Shown here: piece after piece, positions 35,929-48,940 of the stretch
Numbering within the stretch: the first letter of the stretch is position 1
How the letters are laid out: the number at the start of each line of letters is the position of its first letter
Assembly (NCBI GenBank): GCA_963082875.1
Contig: OY720100.1
Location: 4,526,001 to 4,590,000 of the forward strand
Reading direction: 5' to 3'
From: Corella eumyota
Lineage: Eukaryota; Chordata; Ascidiacea; Phlebobranchia; Corellidae
DNA: 64,000 nucleotides
Made by a program: the position numbers and the translations under genes
The notes under the pieces: generated by a model
Database searches by the model: none
Told to the model about the DNA's origin: nothing
Seen by the model: the letters and a program-made list of their open reading frames with translations, nothing else

Positions 35929-38900
35929 ATGAAATGCAAGGACACTACAGCTTTGTTGGGACGTTTAAGAGCTTTAATGAACAATGGAGAAAAGGTAAAG
36001 CATCCACTCCAGGCTGTTATTATTCCATCTTCGGACGCACATCAGGTAATATTTGATATATCATTCACATCAGAATTTATTATAATTTGTTTAAGTAAGT
36101 CCAACACACTCTGTATGCATTGTTAATATGCCAATTTTATAAACTGCGAAGACTGCCAAAACGTACATATTAAAACGTTACTTCTATAGCGTGATATTAT
36201 TATTTGCCTATATTGAATTTTTAGAGTTTGTTTTTAGAGTGAATATTTAGCAAGTTGTGATTTAAGGAGGGCTTTTATCTCTGGATTCACTGGCTCAGCC
36301 GGAACAGCTGTTGTGACTCATAAAAAGGCAGCGTTATGGACAGATGGAAGATACTTTCTACAGGTCATATTGGATTTTTATTTTTGGCTTAATAGTAATT
36401 TTTGTTATTTTTAATATAGGTATTTTTAACTAATGATGCATTTCAATCTTCAGGCTCTAGGTTCGATTCCCACTAGTTTCATGCCATTTTTAGGCCTCAA
36501 ATCAATCTTTGTTATTTATTCAAAAAAATTATTATGGTTAATATTAGTATTATATAGGCTGAGAAGGAATTGGATACTAACTGGACTCTTATGAAAATGG
36601 GTTTGTCCGAAACACCCTCTGTTGAAGAATGGTTGTGCCTCGTTTTACCTGAAAGTTCTTATGTTGGAGTTAACCCATTTCTATATTCCTCAGGTTAAAT
36701 TTTTTTGGGAATTTTCATCATTTTATTTTGTAATGTATTATTAAGGTTGTTATTTTAATAATATAATAGCTTAATATATTCCATGTTTACTACCATTACT
36801 ACTGCTTTTTAATTGTAATATTTTTTTATCTTTTAAATCCTTGTATCAGATTATATATACGGTTTCCTATGGTACCTAAAAATTAATTTTTGTTGTTAAA
36901 ATTATTTTATAAATAATAAATCATTTTTTAATTTCAACAAATGCTTTGCTTAGGTGCTTGGAATAAAATGGAGACAGCATTGGAAAAAGAAGGACACAAG
37001 TTAATACCAACTACTTCAGATCTAATAGATCAAGTAAGTATGTTCAGTAAAATTTAAATGTTTTTAAAATGCTTGTAATTGATATATTGTTTTTTTTCTA
37101 ATTTATGATTTTATTAGTTTTTAAATTTTTAGATTATTGTTGTTTTTTACAGAGATAAATAAAGATTAATAATTATTTTCTGACTTGGAAATTAATTTTT
37201 TTTATTTAACTTAGCTCACTGAACTAATATTTAACTTGCTTGTTGCTGTATTAGCTTATAATTAGTTTCTTGCATAGGATTGCCAATGTTTAACCTTTGT
37301 CAATGTAAGAACAAAATCAAAAAATATATTTTATAAAATTTATGCCTTATTATAATTTTTTTTTAGAAATGATGTAATTATCATTCTAGTATATATTGCA
37401 TTAAAAAAAAACTTTTACATTTTTTAAAATGCAAATCATAATTAAACCTATTAGAAACTTTATACCTAAATTTTATTTTTTAGATTTGGACAAATCAGCC
37501 TTCAACCCCTACCTCCCCTCTCATGATTGTTGACCAAAAAGTCATTGGTAAAACAAGCAAACAGAAGATCCAGGATATGAGGAAAAAGATGGAGGAAAAA
37601 GGGGTGAAATGGATGGTTATAACAGCCTTGGATGAAGTAGCATGTAAGAATTAAGTTCTTATTTTACACAAAATAACTTTTAAAATGTACAAATTTAAAC
37701 CAAAAACCGTTTAATTGTCTTTTAGTGGCAAAATTTTGTAAAATTGTTGGACCATTAGGTCTGTACAATTTTTAATCTATTTAATAATGAAATCAATTTA
37801 ATTTTTTTCTTAAACTTTTTTTCTGGTTAAGGGTTATTGAATATGAGAGGTGCAGATATTGAATACAATCCCGTCTTCTTTGCTTATTGTGTGATTGGCC
37901 TTAACTCCACTCAGTAAGTATCAAATTTAAAATACTAAACACATATGTTTAAATTAATAGAATGATATTAGGCACATTTTTTTGTATAATTTTATTCTCG
38001 ATGTGGGAAGGTCAAATGCCAACCTAAACATAGAGTAACATCAGTTACTCCGACCCAGTCTCGAGTTGCCTTTGGCAGTTTGAGATATTATATTTAGATT
38101 ATAATTGCTCGCGGTACTTATGCTGCTGACTAAGTGCTTGCTCAGCAGGAGTTCATACCGTTTATAGCGTCTTACTCAAGTTATTTGCAAATTAAACTAA
38201 AAAAATTAATAAAAAATGTTTTTTTCCTTTTTATTAAATTAAATTTTACTTTTTATTTTTTTGCAGTTTGTTTATTAACCCTTCGCGGATAATCCCAGGA
38301 ATTGCTGAATATATTTCTGATTGTGACATCACAATAGAGAAATATGACTCGTTGATTTACTTCCTCGAGCAAAGATGTTCCTCAGATAAAACTTGGCTTA
38401 GCACAAACTCAAGTCATGCAGTTATTTCTGCAATCTATAAGGTATTAAAAAAAGCGAAAAAAATGTAAAAATTTTTTTTTTTTTGTGTTTAATAATTTAG
38501 ATTTAAAATAGCATATCTTCATAGATGTGTTAACTTTTATTTATTATCACAAAATTTTGAAATGTTGTTTTATTATATTTTTACTAAAACTAGTTTAAAT
38601 CTTTTTTTTTTTGTAATTGCCAAATATTAGGTATATACTATAAATTTGTTAGCTTAAAAAATCATTTTTTGGTATTTTTTCAGTTATTTAAAATATTTAA
38701 TTTTTTATAAGTCAAAATAAATAAATGTTTAATGGTGATTTTTATTTTAGAAATATCGGTATTTAACTATGTACAGTGCAGTGTGTATGACAAAATGTGT
38801 GAAAAACCAGAATGAGATTGATGGAATGATTAAAGCGAATAACAGAGATGCTGTCGCTCTGTGTCGCTATTTTCACTGGATGGAAAATGAGGTTTAATAT

Positions 38901-41499
38901 TTGTTTAATGGCGTTGGTTTTTTAATTTACTTACCATTGATGTGAAAAGGTCAACTTTATGATCTAAACATAAAGTAACATCAGTTACCCCAACCCGGCC
39001 TCGAGTTGCCTTTAGCAGTTTGGGATATTATAAATTATATTTCCCAGTTATTTAAGCTGCTGATTAGGTGTTGGCTTACCAAACATTTATACCGTTTATA
39101 GTCTACTCATGGGTTGCAACATGAGAGCAGTGGGTATTAAACCCAGGACCTCATCATGTAGTTAACACAAGTGTTCTGACTCTGATGGTTAGTTATTACA
39201 AAATCCCAGAATATTTACTTTTTTTGGTGTTAAGTTTTTGATAAAACCAATTAAATTCAGCAGCTTAAACATAAAATGTTTTTTTTAATTTTTTAAACAA
39301 TTTTTTTTTCAGGTTCCTAAAGGTAATGTAACTGAATGCTCAGCAGCCTCGAAATCCCTTGAATTCCGATCTCAAGAAAAAGATTTTGTGTCTCTGAGTT
39401 TTAACACAATATCAAGTTCAGGGCCCTCAGGTTCGATTATACATTACACACCCAATCCTAATGACGATAAACCTGTCAAAGTTGATCAAATTTATTTGTG
39501 TGATTCTGGTGGGCAATATAAAGATGGTGGGTATTTAATTTGGATATTTAATATAAAGCATAAGACCAATAAATTTTAATGTTTTGGAATTAGAAATTGT
39601 ATGTTGGCCAATGCAAATAAATTATGATTTTTTTACTTTTTTTTGGTTTAAATAAGTTAAATCTTTGTTTCAATTTATTATTTGAATTTGATCTAATTAA
39701 TTTGAATTGTACCTAACCGGCAGCGTGGTGTAGTGGTAAGAACACTTGCTACACCACACATGAGGTCGTGGGTTCAATCCCCACTGATCTCATGCTGTAG
39801 CGCTCTTGAGTAAGGCACTTTAAACGATATGAACTTCTGCCAGCACTTAATCAGCAGTATAATTATTGGGCAATTATAATCTATAATATCCCAAACTGCT
39901 GCAGGCACCTTGAGACTGGGTCGGAGTAACTGATGTTACTCTATGTTCAAGTCGCGCATTCGACTTTCCCACATCGAAGTTAAATTATATACAAAAAAAA
40001 ATAATGCACCATTTCTACTATTTTTTTTTAAATGCACTTGGATTGTATAGCCAAATAAATTGATTAGTAAATAGCTAATTTAATATTTAATATTTTTAAT
40101 AATGTCATGAAGGCACAACTGATACCACTCGTACCATGCATTTTTCTACACCAACCCCGCACGAAAAAGAATGTTTTACTCGAGTTCTACAAGGTCATAT
40201 CTCTCTTGCAAGTGTCATTTTTCCAACTGGGGCGAAAGGGTATTGGCTGGATACTCTAGCAAGAATGCATTTGTGGAAAATTGGGTTGGATTATAGACAT
40301 GGCACTGGGCATGGAGTTGGAAGTTTTCTCAATGTGCATGAAGGTGAAAGTTTTACAATTTTTAAAAAGTTTTTTTCTTAAGAATTAAGTTTTTGTTTTG
40401 TCTTTTTAGCTTTAGTCTTTATTTTTTTTATATCTTTATCTGGAATATGAAAAGGTCGACTTCATGACCTAAAAATAAAGTTACATTAGTTACCCCAACC
40501 CAGTCTCGAGTTGCCTGTGGCAGTTTAGGATATTATACATTACAATTGCCCGGTAATTATACTGCTGATAAAGTGCTTGCTCAGCATGAGTTTATACCGC
40601 TTATAGCGCCTTCCTCAAGAGCACTACAGCATGAGGTCGGTGGGGATTGAACCCAAGACCTCATGTAGTGAAGCAGTTAAAAATCTTACTAGTCAGTTTT
40701 TCTTTGTTAATCAAAACAGAATTAGTTTTTTTGTTAACTAATTAAATAACTTTCCGACTTGTATTTAAAAACTTACCTAAATTGGCATGTTGTAGGTCCA
40801 ATTGGTATGTACATAGGTAATAGTGACCGAGTTGTTAAAGTTGCCGAAGATGTTGAATTACTTGAAGGAATGGTCATCACTGACGGTAAGATCAGTATAA
40901 ATAATTTTATAAATTTTTTTTCTACCTTTCTTAAAAAAACTCTTGTAAGTTTAAAACTGTATGTTTAAGTGCTTACCAATCAAATACATTTTGAATTTAC
41001 ATAAATTTGCCACTTTATATTTTAAATCTATATAGAGCCAGGTTATTATGAAGATGGTAAATTTGGAATTAGAATCGAGAATGCACTTTTGTGTAAGAAA
41101 GCAGAAACCAAGGTAAGTTGTTAGATTCTAATTGCAATAAATTCTTAAAAACCAGTTGAGGACCGAGTTATATTTAATTTATTACTTTGCAGCATAACTT
41201 TGGTGGTAAATCTTTCTTTACATTTGAGTCAATTTGTTTGGTTCCGATCCAACAAAAAATGATCGAAAAATCTCTTCTATCATCAGATGAGGTCAGTTTA
41301 TGTTTTTTTTATATTTTTTAACAATTTTAAAATACCAAGATCTTTTTAAATATTTTTTAAAATTTTTTTTATTTTTACTTAGATTACATGGTTAAACAAT
41401 TACCACCAGCGTGTCTGTGATGTCATAGGCTCTTTGTTAAAGTCACGTGGTTATAATAACGTTTATGATTGGTTAGTTAAGGAGACAAAACCATTGTAA
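35929..41499 (+). CDS. XPNPEP1: XPNPEP1 cytosolic Xaa-Pro aminopeptidase (aminopeptidase P1), 14 exons
   Basis: XPNPEP1 removes the N-terminal residue from peptides with proline in position 2 and is a cytosolic dinuclear manganese enzyme. Exons: 35929-36045, 36238-36363, 36558-36693, 36954-37033, 37484-37643, 37832-37913, 38267-38441, 38751-38891, 39313-39526, 40113-40343, 40796-40885, 41036-41112, 41193-41291, 41383-41499. All are GT-AG with matching phase, giving 614 residues (human 623). The N-terminal creatinase-like domains include [11 protein letters not shown] and WTDGRYFLQ. The pita-bread catalytic domain has all five metal ligands: D403 (CDSGGQ), D414 (GTTDTTRT), H477 (HGTGHGVG), E518 (TDEPGYYED) and E532 (GIRIENA). 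About seven extra residues lie between H477 and E518 relative to human, in [25 protein letters not shown] at 41625-41630 is a likely polyadenylation signal. SINEs sit in introns 6, 8, 9 and 10. Confidence 0.98.
36451..36499 (+). mobile_element. Possible SINE head fragment (XPNPEP1 intron 2)
   Basis: AGGTTCGATTCCCACTAG followed by TTTCATGCC matches the B box and adjoining part of the SINE family (GGTTCGATCCCCACTGCTCTCATGC). Only about 50 bases are recognisable. Confidence 0.45.
37983..38180 (-). mobile_element. 5'-truncated SINE copy 5 (XPNPEP1 intron 6)
   Basis: Minus-strand copy holding the tail and body (CTCGATGTGGGAAGG to CGTCTTACTCAAG) but missing the tRNA-like head, which in this orientation should follow at about 38180. 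Truncation at the promoter end is common for retroposed SINEs. Confidence 0.8.
38936..39190 (-). mobile_element. Diverged SINE copy 6 (XPNPEP1 intron 8)
   Basis: Minus-strand copy with recognisable body (CCTCGAGTTGCCTTTAGCAG) and head complement (CATGAGAGCAGTGGGTATTA). It has many substitutions and so is probably among the older insertions. It lies just upstream of exon 9. Confidence 0.75.
39717..39999 (+). mobile_element. tRNA-derived SINE copy 7, full length (XPNPEP1 intron 9)
   Basis: Plus-strand copy starting CCGGCAGCGTGGTGTAGTGG with an intact B box GGTTCAATCCCCACTG, full body and A/T tail ATATACAAAAAAA. It is the least diverged copy by eye. It lies in inverted orientation relative to the copies in introns 8 and 10. 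Confidence 0.88.
40431..40690 (-). mobile_element. SINE copy 8 (XPNPEP1 intron 10)
   Basis: Minus-strand copy with tail/body start near TCTTTATCTGG and the head complement ending near GGTGGGGATTGAACCC and ACCTCATGTAGTG. It is moderately diverged and lacks the outermost head bases. Confidence 0.8.
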
Positions 41500-42062
41500 T
41501 TTTATCTTTTTTTTCATTGCTTTTTTAAATGCTTCATCAGCCTTTATCAATGAGCCAGTACAGAATATTGGTTACTGTTAATTAAGTAAAAAAAGCTTGT
41601 CATTAATAGTAGTTTTTTTTCAGCAATAAATATATATTTTTGATTAAAAGTTAGAACAAAATAATGTTATATATTTTTCTGTTAATACATTTAAAATTTT
41701 TTTTTAATTTAAAGCATATTGTTTAAACACTGTAATTAATGCCAAATTTTTACGAAAACAAATCGTTTATTTTATTCAATCCATTGAAAAAAATGCAATT
41801 TGCAAAAAACAATTAAAATGCAATATATAAAAAGGTTGCACTGCGTTAACAAGTAATATAATGTAAATTGTGTATATCAAAGCAGCAGTAGTAGGTTGAA
41901 ATAAGGATTATACAGTGAAGAAATGAAAAAAAATCTAATCTAAATTTGTACAAGTTTAGCTTTGTAGGTATAAATAATCTTAGAGGGCATAATATTTTTT
42001 GGTCATTTACAAAAGTTTGATATAATACAACTATTATTGGTAAGTTTCCATAAGTTTATCTT
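41500..42062. other. Convergent intergenic region between XPNPEP1 and the GPCR gene
   Basis: The two genes end tail to tail, 563 bases apart. The plus strand has AATAAA at 41625-41630 for XPNPEP1. TTTATT at 41766-41771 reads AATAAA on the minus strand and suits the GPCR. Nothing else is seen. Confidence 0.6.
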
Positions 42063-45000
42063 TTAACCAATGTTTCTTCTCGGCTCTATCCTAAACAACT
42101 TCTTAAAAGCCCTTCTGAAATCCTGATTAAATATGGTGTAAAGAATAGGATTGATTCCACTATTTAAATAGCCCAGCCAGAAAAATGACTTAAACATTGT
42201 GGCATTGACACAGCAGTTTTGTCGACATATTGAGTAAACCAGATAGCTCTGTTGGAAAATAAAATTTTTAAAAACCCAGATGTATTTTTTCGTATATTTA
42301 TAGTCTAGTTTTTCAATAAAAAATTTCTTTATTTTTTTTTCTGGATATTTGAAAAACCAGCTTTACAGCCTAAACTTAGGTTGGATTTTGTTACTTCGAC
42401 TTAGTCTCAAAATACCTTTGACAATTGGAGTAAGTACTGTTAGCACTAAACAATTCACTTCAGAATGTAAATTTAAAGGCAATTCCCATGGATATAATAT
42501 TCAAGCCTAACTTGTATAGCAAGTGTAAATATAGCCAAAAAAAAAATCAAGTTATAAACATACCACAAAGAAAGGTGACCAGCACAGCATATAGCATCCA
42601 CAAACGATTACAATAATGTAAGTAAACCTTCTTTCTCTTTTCGCTCTTCCGTGGCAGCTGTGCAAAGAAGCACTGCTCTCACGTTTTATTCGAATCCTGT
42701 AAAATTGTATTTTAATAAGTTTAGACAAATTGGAACGTGTAGATATAGGCACTAAAAATCCATTAGTGTAAGCTAATTTATATTTAACTATAGAGACCCA
42801 ATTATATAAAGTCTTTAAATTAAACCCCATTAACTTAAGAAGACTTAAACCTCTTGTTCTGGTAGGTTTACTTTACTTTAAGTTTTACATGTGAAGTATG
42901 AGGGTCACTGCTTACTAGTTTTATCTTTTATGTAACATAAGAAAGTATGCCTCTTAAAGTTTGTCTTTAATATTTTTAAGGTGTTTAATTATAATTTTCT
43001 CCATTGTACTGTCACAAATAATTAACGGTATGCTGTGTTATTTTAATTACCATAATATTTAACAAAACTTACTGTTTTAAAATTGTACCGATCGAGGCTA
43101 CGCTGGGAAGTCTATTTGAGTTTGTTTCCATGGAAACAGGCGACCTCCACCCAGCCACGTGTTCACTCGAGTCGCTTTTCTTCACCAAACCCAACTTAAG
43201 AAAACAACTCCAGAAGATATTCATCCGCCGTTGTTCGGGAGCTACTTCTTCGAAAATTACACCGTTGTTTTGAATAACGTTTCGCGAACGCGGTTGGTTG
43301 GAAGAGTAGTCGACGACTATATCATGGGCCGAAGGTACTGTCAGAAAGGCTTCAGTGTCTTTGTGCTCGATTGTTTCTTGTGAGGCTCTACCCGCCGCTT
43401 CCTATCACGTGACAAAAATTATATTATTTTTATGAGTTCAAATGCAAACTTCAAAGTAAACAAGAACAGTTCAGTAGTCTGTTATTGGTTTAACCTAGTT
43501 GTAGCATAATCCTTCTTACGTCATAGACCTACCTTGTTATTCTCCTTTGCCAATAAACTGTAACTGACAACAGGCAAAAGCGCATTCCCCGTCTTGTTTT
43601 CTTCGTAACTGGAAAGTTGTTTTCGTTCCTGCATGCGCGAACTCTCCCCTACTTTAACACTCTGCGACCTTTTTAACACGGGGTTACTGATGTCATATCC
43701 ACCCGTTTTCGTAGTGCGTCGTTGGATTCTTTTTACGACTAAAAATAAAATTTAATTGGACGTTAAGATGAGATGTCCGTAATATGTTTTTAGCCTGCAT
43801 GAAGTAAACAAATTTTGATATTTGTAGTAAGGTTAGAAATAACATTTTGAAGTTAAAATTTTTTTTTTTTTATTAAGAATTTCTGTGTTTTCTGTGTCTG
43901 ATTTTTTAAACACATATATACCTTAGCATTACGTGCCCATTAATTAAGTCTGTAGCGAATTATTATTTTTAATAATTAGGAACTGTCCTTAGTGGTTAGT
44001 TGATACAAGAATATAAAATTCTGGCTAATTCTTACGGAAATAAACTCTGAATTTAAGTAATGTCTAAATCCATGTTTATTAAGTGGCGTCCGTTCAGCAG
44101 AACGGAATTGCCTAACTATTTTTAAAACGAACATTTGCACTTAATAAAAAGCAGAAACAAATCGTTGGAAAAATAATTCAATACTGGAGAAACGAGGTTA
44201 AAGTTCCCATGTGAAAAGAGTTGTTAAATAACCCGCAAATTCGATAAACAAGTTATAGTTAAAAGCATTGGAACTCATTGTTAAAATAGGGAGGAAAAAT
44301 ACGCCAAAGCTTGACAGCAAATAAATAACAATTTAATTTCAAATCAACATCAAAAACTGTTTGTTTATAAAATTAAAGGTTAGCTTATGTGGATTTATCC
44401 AAAATAAGCTACAAGTCAGACCTGTTTTGTATATTTGCACTTGTCTTGTATATCAACGTTTTAATCAAGCAATATTATTTTATTTTAAATAAATTACAAA
44501 AAATAGAATCTAACATACTATCAGTTGTCGAACGTCCATGATCACTTCTGTATGTTTGTTGTCTTGAAGTAACTGGGGGACTCTTTGCTTCGTACTGTGG
44601 CATTCTGATGAGTAATGCAAAAACCGATAACGAAATTTAATTGGATTTAGAGATTAATAAGTTTTAGTATCAGCTTTAAAAACGAAAGTAATCGACTTTA
44701 AAAAATTTTGAGGTTAGGAAATTGTTCTAGTTAATCCTTTTTTACCCTGTAAGAAATGCGAATACCAACATAACTTCTTATTTTTTTCATGGTTTTTGGG
44801 ATTAATTTTTTTTTTTTTTAAAAAAACGTGGTATAAATAAATAGAAACTTTATGCAAAATGAATACGGGATACAATTTTATGGTACAAACAATATCACCA
44901 AGCCTAATAATATCTTAAATTAACTGTAAGGCAACCTGAGACTAAGCCACGTGTCAAAAAAGACAGCAAATTTTTTGAGAGCAAAATTACCTTTCTAAGG

Positions 45001-48000
45001 CTACATCAAATTTAACATAGAATATTAAAAACTTACGCGTAACCAGCTCTGAATTTCGACCCGATTTTAATTCCAACCACGTAAATGCATGAGTATAACG
45101 GGATAATAAAACAAGTAGGAATCAAAAACGATAGAGAAGAAGACAAAACGATGTACCTAAACAAGTTTTTTTTATTTATTAAAAATAATATAAATACATT
45201 AATATATTTTGAAAATATAGGCCGTGGTTGTGGTTTATTCGTAGCTTGTATTTTATTAATAATTCATATTTTAGAATTGATTTATTATTTTTTGTTGAAA
45301 ATTTAAAATAGATAAGCAGATTAAACGTAAGATAGCAACACAAATCACATCTTAAATTGCTTAGCAATATTTTTAGTGAATTTTTGGTGATGAAATGGTA
45401 ATCCCTTTTTCGATTTTTTTTTTAAATAAAATAAAATTTTAACTTACCATGTGACGTCATTTACAAAGCAATGGTCACTGCCTTGTATTGTTGTCAGTTC
45501 GCCGAGAAAGGGTAGAACTGAGACACCAGCAGAAAAAATCCAAATCTAAAACAGTAAAAATTTTAAATAATGTTTTTTAACATTTTTAAAGCTAGATTTA
45601 TTTGATACAAATTTAAACTCAATAAAAACAAACATCGGGACAAAAGAATTTTAATTATAAAGATTGCGCCATTCAAATGAATATTTACATAAGGCTTAAG
45701 AATAAATTATTTTTTGTCCAAAAAATGTCAAAATCAATTTAAATTCGTGCATTTGCTTTTAAATTTCGCACCGCAAAATTTTCATGTTTTTGTTGAAAAT
45801 CGATTTATTGAATTATTTTCAAGATGGCATTCGCACCCGCGTACGAAAAATATTTAAACACGATTTTAACATTTAGATATTATGGTATATATTCATAAAA
45901 AAAAATATGTTTTAAAAATTTAAAAAATTAAATTCAATTTTTTAGCCCTAAATATGTTGCTGCCATATTGTTTAAAGTTAAGGTTATGCTATATGGTAAC
46001 ATGTCCATTTAAGCATGCAGAATATAAACATAAAAAACACCATTTCAAAATAGGATCTCGTATAATTTAACATACGAGTGTAAAAACAAATAATTGCTGA
46101 AGTATTCCTCTATTTTTACATAATTTATAAATTATTTATTACTTGAGACCTCATGTAGGTGTTTATAAGTGTATGTCCAGTTTCAATTAAGTTGTTTTTT
46201 ATTGATTCGACCATCTGTTAAGGTAAGCGGTCAGTTTTAAATGACCAACGGTTGATATAATAATCTATATTTACCAACGCGTTTTTAAAATATTTAATTA
46301 ATTCACATATTATGAAGATAAAAATAATTAATTTAAAAATAATATTTTTTTCACAAATTATTGTCTCGTATTCTATAAAGGTTACAAATCACAATTAAAT
46401 GAAGCGATATTTAGTCTATCTTTGACGTAATCGATATTTAGGTTAAATGTTATCTTATTCGTAATACGATATACTTGATACGCAGGAGAATTAATATTAA
46501 CCCAGATCACGATCTAGGCGTTAACTTCCCTTATTTTTGATTTTTATAGAAAAAAATTATACACCTGACAGAAGAGCCGCCTGAATATGACGCCATTGTC
46601 ATATTGGTTGACGTGATATGTTTATGGCACTATTAAGTCGGGCTTTACATGAATAATAGCACGGTTTTACCTTATTTTTATACGACAACAATTTTAGACA
46701 AAAAAAAGAAAAAAAAATCAATTATTTTTGTTTGATTCTTAGATTGATTTCGTACACTCACTTAAGCCGATTTATATTTAAAACTTATAACAAAATTGAC
46801 ACTTTTTAATATCGAGACTGTTGCAGATTTTATATCGTAGTTATTAAAGTTTTTATAAAGATACCCGATGTCAATAAACATATACGACGTTTTCAGTGTC
46901 TTTATACAATAGAATTATTATAATTAATTTTCACAATCCCATTTTACAGCTTACTTTTGTGATTTAATATATACATCTAAAAAAGGTGTGGTTGTTTATG
47001 GAGTAAATACAGGATAATACAATGAAATATATTAAGTTTTATGGTTGATTCGAATCTGTAACGGGTAAATGCATATTAATAAAGGGATCACGCGGTTCAG
47101 GCTTACGCGGTTTTTGATTGACAATTTTAAGTCATTTGGGTACGGGGATTAGGTAATGACGTCACGATATTGAATACTGATATAAAAGCAATTTAGATCC
47201 ACTTATGTTTAATTGAAACGCTTTAACTAATAAATCCTAATGAGGCACTAGGTTGTGTTTATTTAAAATTATTTTTTTTTAATGTGTAAATACATTAAGG
47301 TTTGGTGACCATGCCATAATGTACTATGAATCTTTGTATAAACATTATTACTTTTGGCATGTTTTAAATCATTAAATTGATTTTTTCATTTTTTCCCGTC
47401 GCATTGTTGTAATATTAATTGTATATCGTATTTATTATTTACTTTTATCAATGCGCGAAAAACCAAAATATAATAAAATAAAATATTAGACTTAAATGAA
47501 TTGTCTGTAAAAGTACAATGCCGGTAACTTAAAATTGTTCGAAAAAATTTGCATACAAATAGTTGGGTACAAGGTTTAAAGCTTCCCGTTTTCTATAAAT
47601 AAAATAATTTAAATTTAAATAAAATTCTGCTACATTGCATTTTCGGTGGCAAACTAGTTTTTTTTTGAGGTATCTAGTTATACTTCTGCTTTAGTAAATG
47701 AACCGCATCGTAACATCCTTTGTGTGTGGCTTTATAGTTATAACATAAGTCACAGTTTTTTTAAAACATGCAATGTATATTTTACAGACATTTTAAACCC
47801 AATTTCAAAAATATCAATTTAAAAACAAAAAAATGTGAGTTAACGCCGCCGTTAATTGAAAATTGTGTTTGTGTATTCACTATAGCAAAAACAGAGGTTA
47901 CATTTAACTTCAACAACATAGACTAACTTTACGGCCATTAAACGATGGAATTTGATTGGATTATAGCGTAATTGGATTTGCCAAGTTGTTTAACGCACTT

Positions 48001-48940
48001 GGTTAAAATAACAAACTCGTTTTTTTATGAATTATTGATCAAGACAGGCGTTTACTGCTAAAATAAGTTAAGTAACTTTATGCTGACGGCTTATGTAGTT
48101 TCCTATTACGTCACAACCAGTCGCAAAGTCGATTACATTTTAGGGCGAAATGTGGTTGCAGGGTCTAAACCTTGGAAAGACGATACAGTTGTAATGCTAC
48201 TGAACCCTTTTATTGCATTTCAAGCAGTGTTTGATTTACAAATCACGCTACTTACCGGGTATGTAATTTAGGTAGCAGTTATTACTTTATGATGTTACGA
48301 TTACACGGGCAAACGCTGTTGGCTAATGTAAACAATTAATTACTTTGGCAGTATGGAATAACAAATTATCAACATGTTACATACCTCCGGTTCTAATAAA
48401 TAAAAAACGAAAAATAACGCTACATAATATACTTACGCTAAATGTGAAGCAGAGAATTCGCGGGACGGACCTGTACTGCTGAAACGCAGTTGGGAATCGC
48501 ACCGAAATGTAGCGGTCAAAACCTATGCAGCAAATACTCCAAATCGAAGCTGTACACAATAAAATGTCAACCGAAAGGTAAATTCGACAATACACGTCTC
48601 CGAACGGCCATTTTCCTAGCAGCTCGTTGGCCAAAGAAAACGGTACAACTAGAATAGCTAAGGACGCGTCAGCTATGGCTAGAGAAACAAGATAAATGTG
48701 TTGCTGGCTCTTTCGTTGCTGGTGCGATCGTCGTACGCTTCCATTGCAAATCACGATTATCACAGCCACGTTGCCGATAAGTGTTAACAGGCAAAAGGAA
48801 CCTGTGAGTAGGATAAGAATGCAGCTGACTGTTGGACTGTATGTTTGTATAGCTGTCGTGTTGCCTAAGCAATTCGACAATGGTACGTAATAGTAGGGGT
48901 AGGTTGCTGAAGAGTTATAGTAATTTGTCATTTCTTCCAT
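42063..48940 (-). CDS. ADRA2-like: Aminergic GPCR, alpha-2-adrenergic-receptor type, seven exons
   Basis: This is a rhodopsin-family biogenic-amine receptor of the plasma membrane, probably Gi-coupled if the alpha-2 assignment holds. Minus-strand exons in order: 48437-48940, 45448-45545, 45037-45156, 44519-44604, 43073-43337, 42564-42696, 42063-42248, giving 463 residues with continuous phase. The N-terminus has NSS and NTT glycosylation sites. TM1 has N57, TM2 D91 and [15 protein letters not shown]3 C118, the amine-binding D125 and DRY at 142-144. TM4 starts with W170; TM5 has serines S206, S207 and S210 ahead of P214 (catechol-type). TM6 has CWSPFF at 396-401, and TM7 [12 protein letters not shown], followed by the short tail [13 protein letters not shown]. 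The TM2 and tail motifs are those of alpha-2 receptors. Loop 3 (exons 4 and 5) is long and less certain: the start of exon 5 was chosen by phase and acceptor. Dopamine, serotonin or octopamine receptor identity remains possible. Confidence 0.9.
42340..42432 (-). mobile_element. Degraded SINE body fragment (GPCR last intron)
   Basis: The order GAAAAACCAGCTTTACAGCC, TTACTTCGACTTAGTCTC and AATACCTTTGACA follows that of the SINE tail/body in minus orientation (compare 38941-39020) with heavy decay. Boundaries are approximate. Confidence 0.5.
45546..48436 (-). other. GPCR intron 1 (2.9 kb)
   Basis: The intron separates the first exon (TM1-TM3 and DRY loop) from the TM4 exon. It is AT-rich with a TGACGTCA palindrome at 47157. 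The 63-codon ORF at 48080-48271 matches nothing known. No nested gene or RNA is visible. Confidence 0.7.

Noticed and set aside
43159-43383. Plus-strand ORF of 74 codons
   Set aside because: It is the antisense shadow of GPCR exon 5, whose minus-strand frame fits the splice phase of both neighbours.
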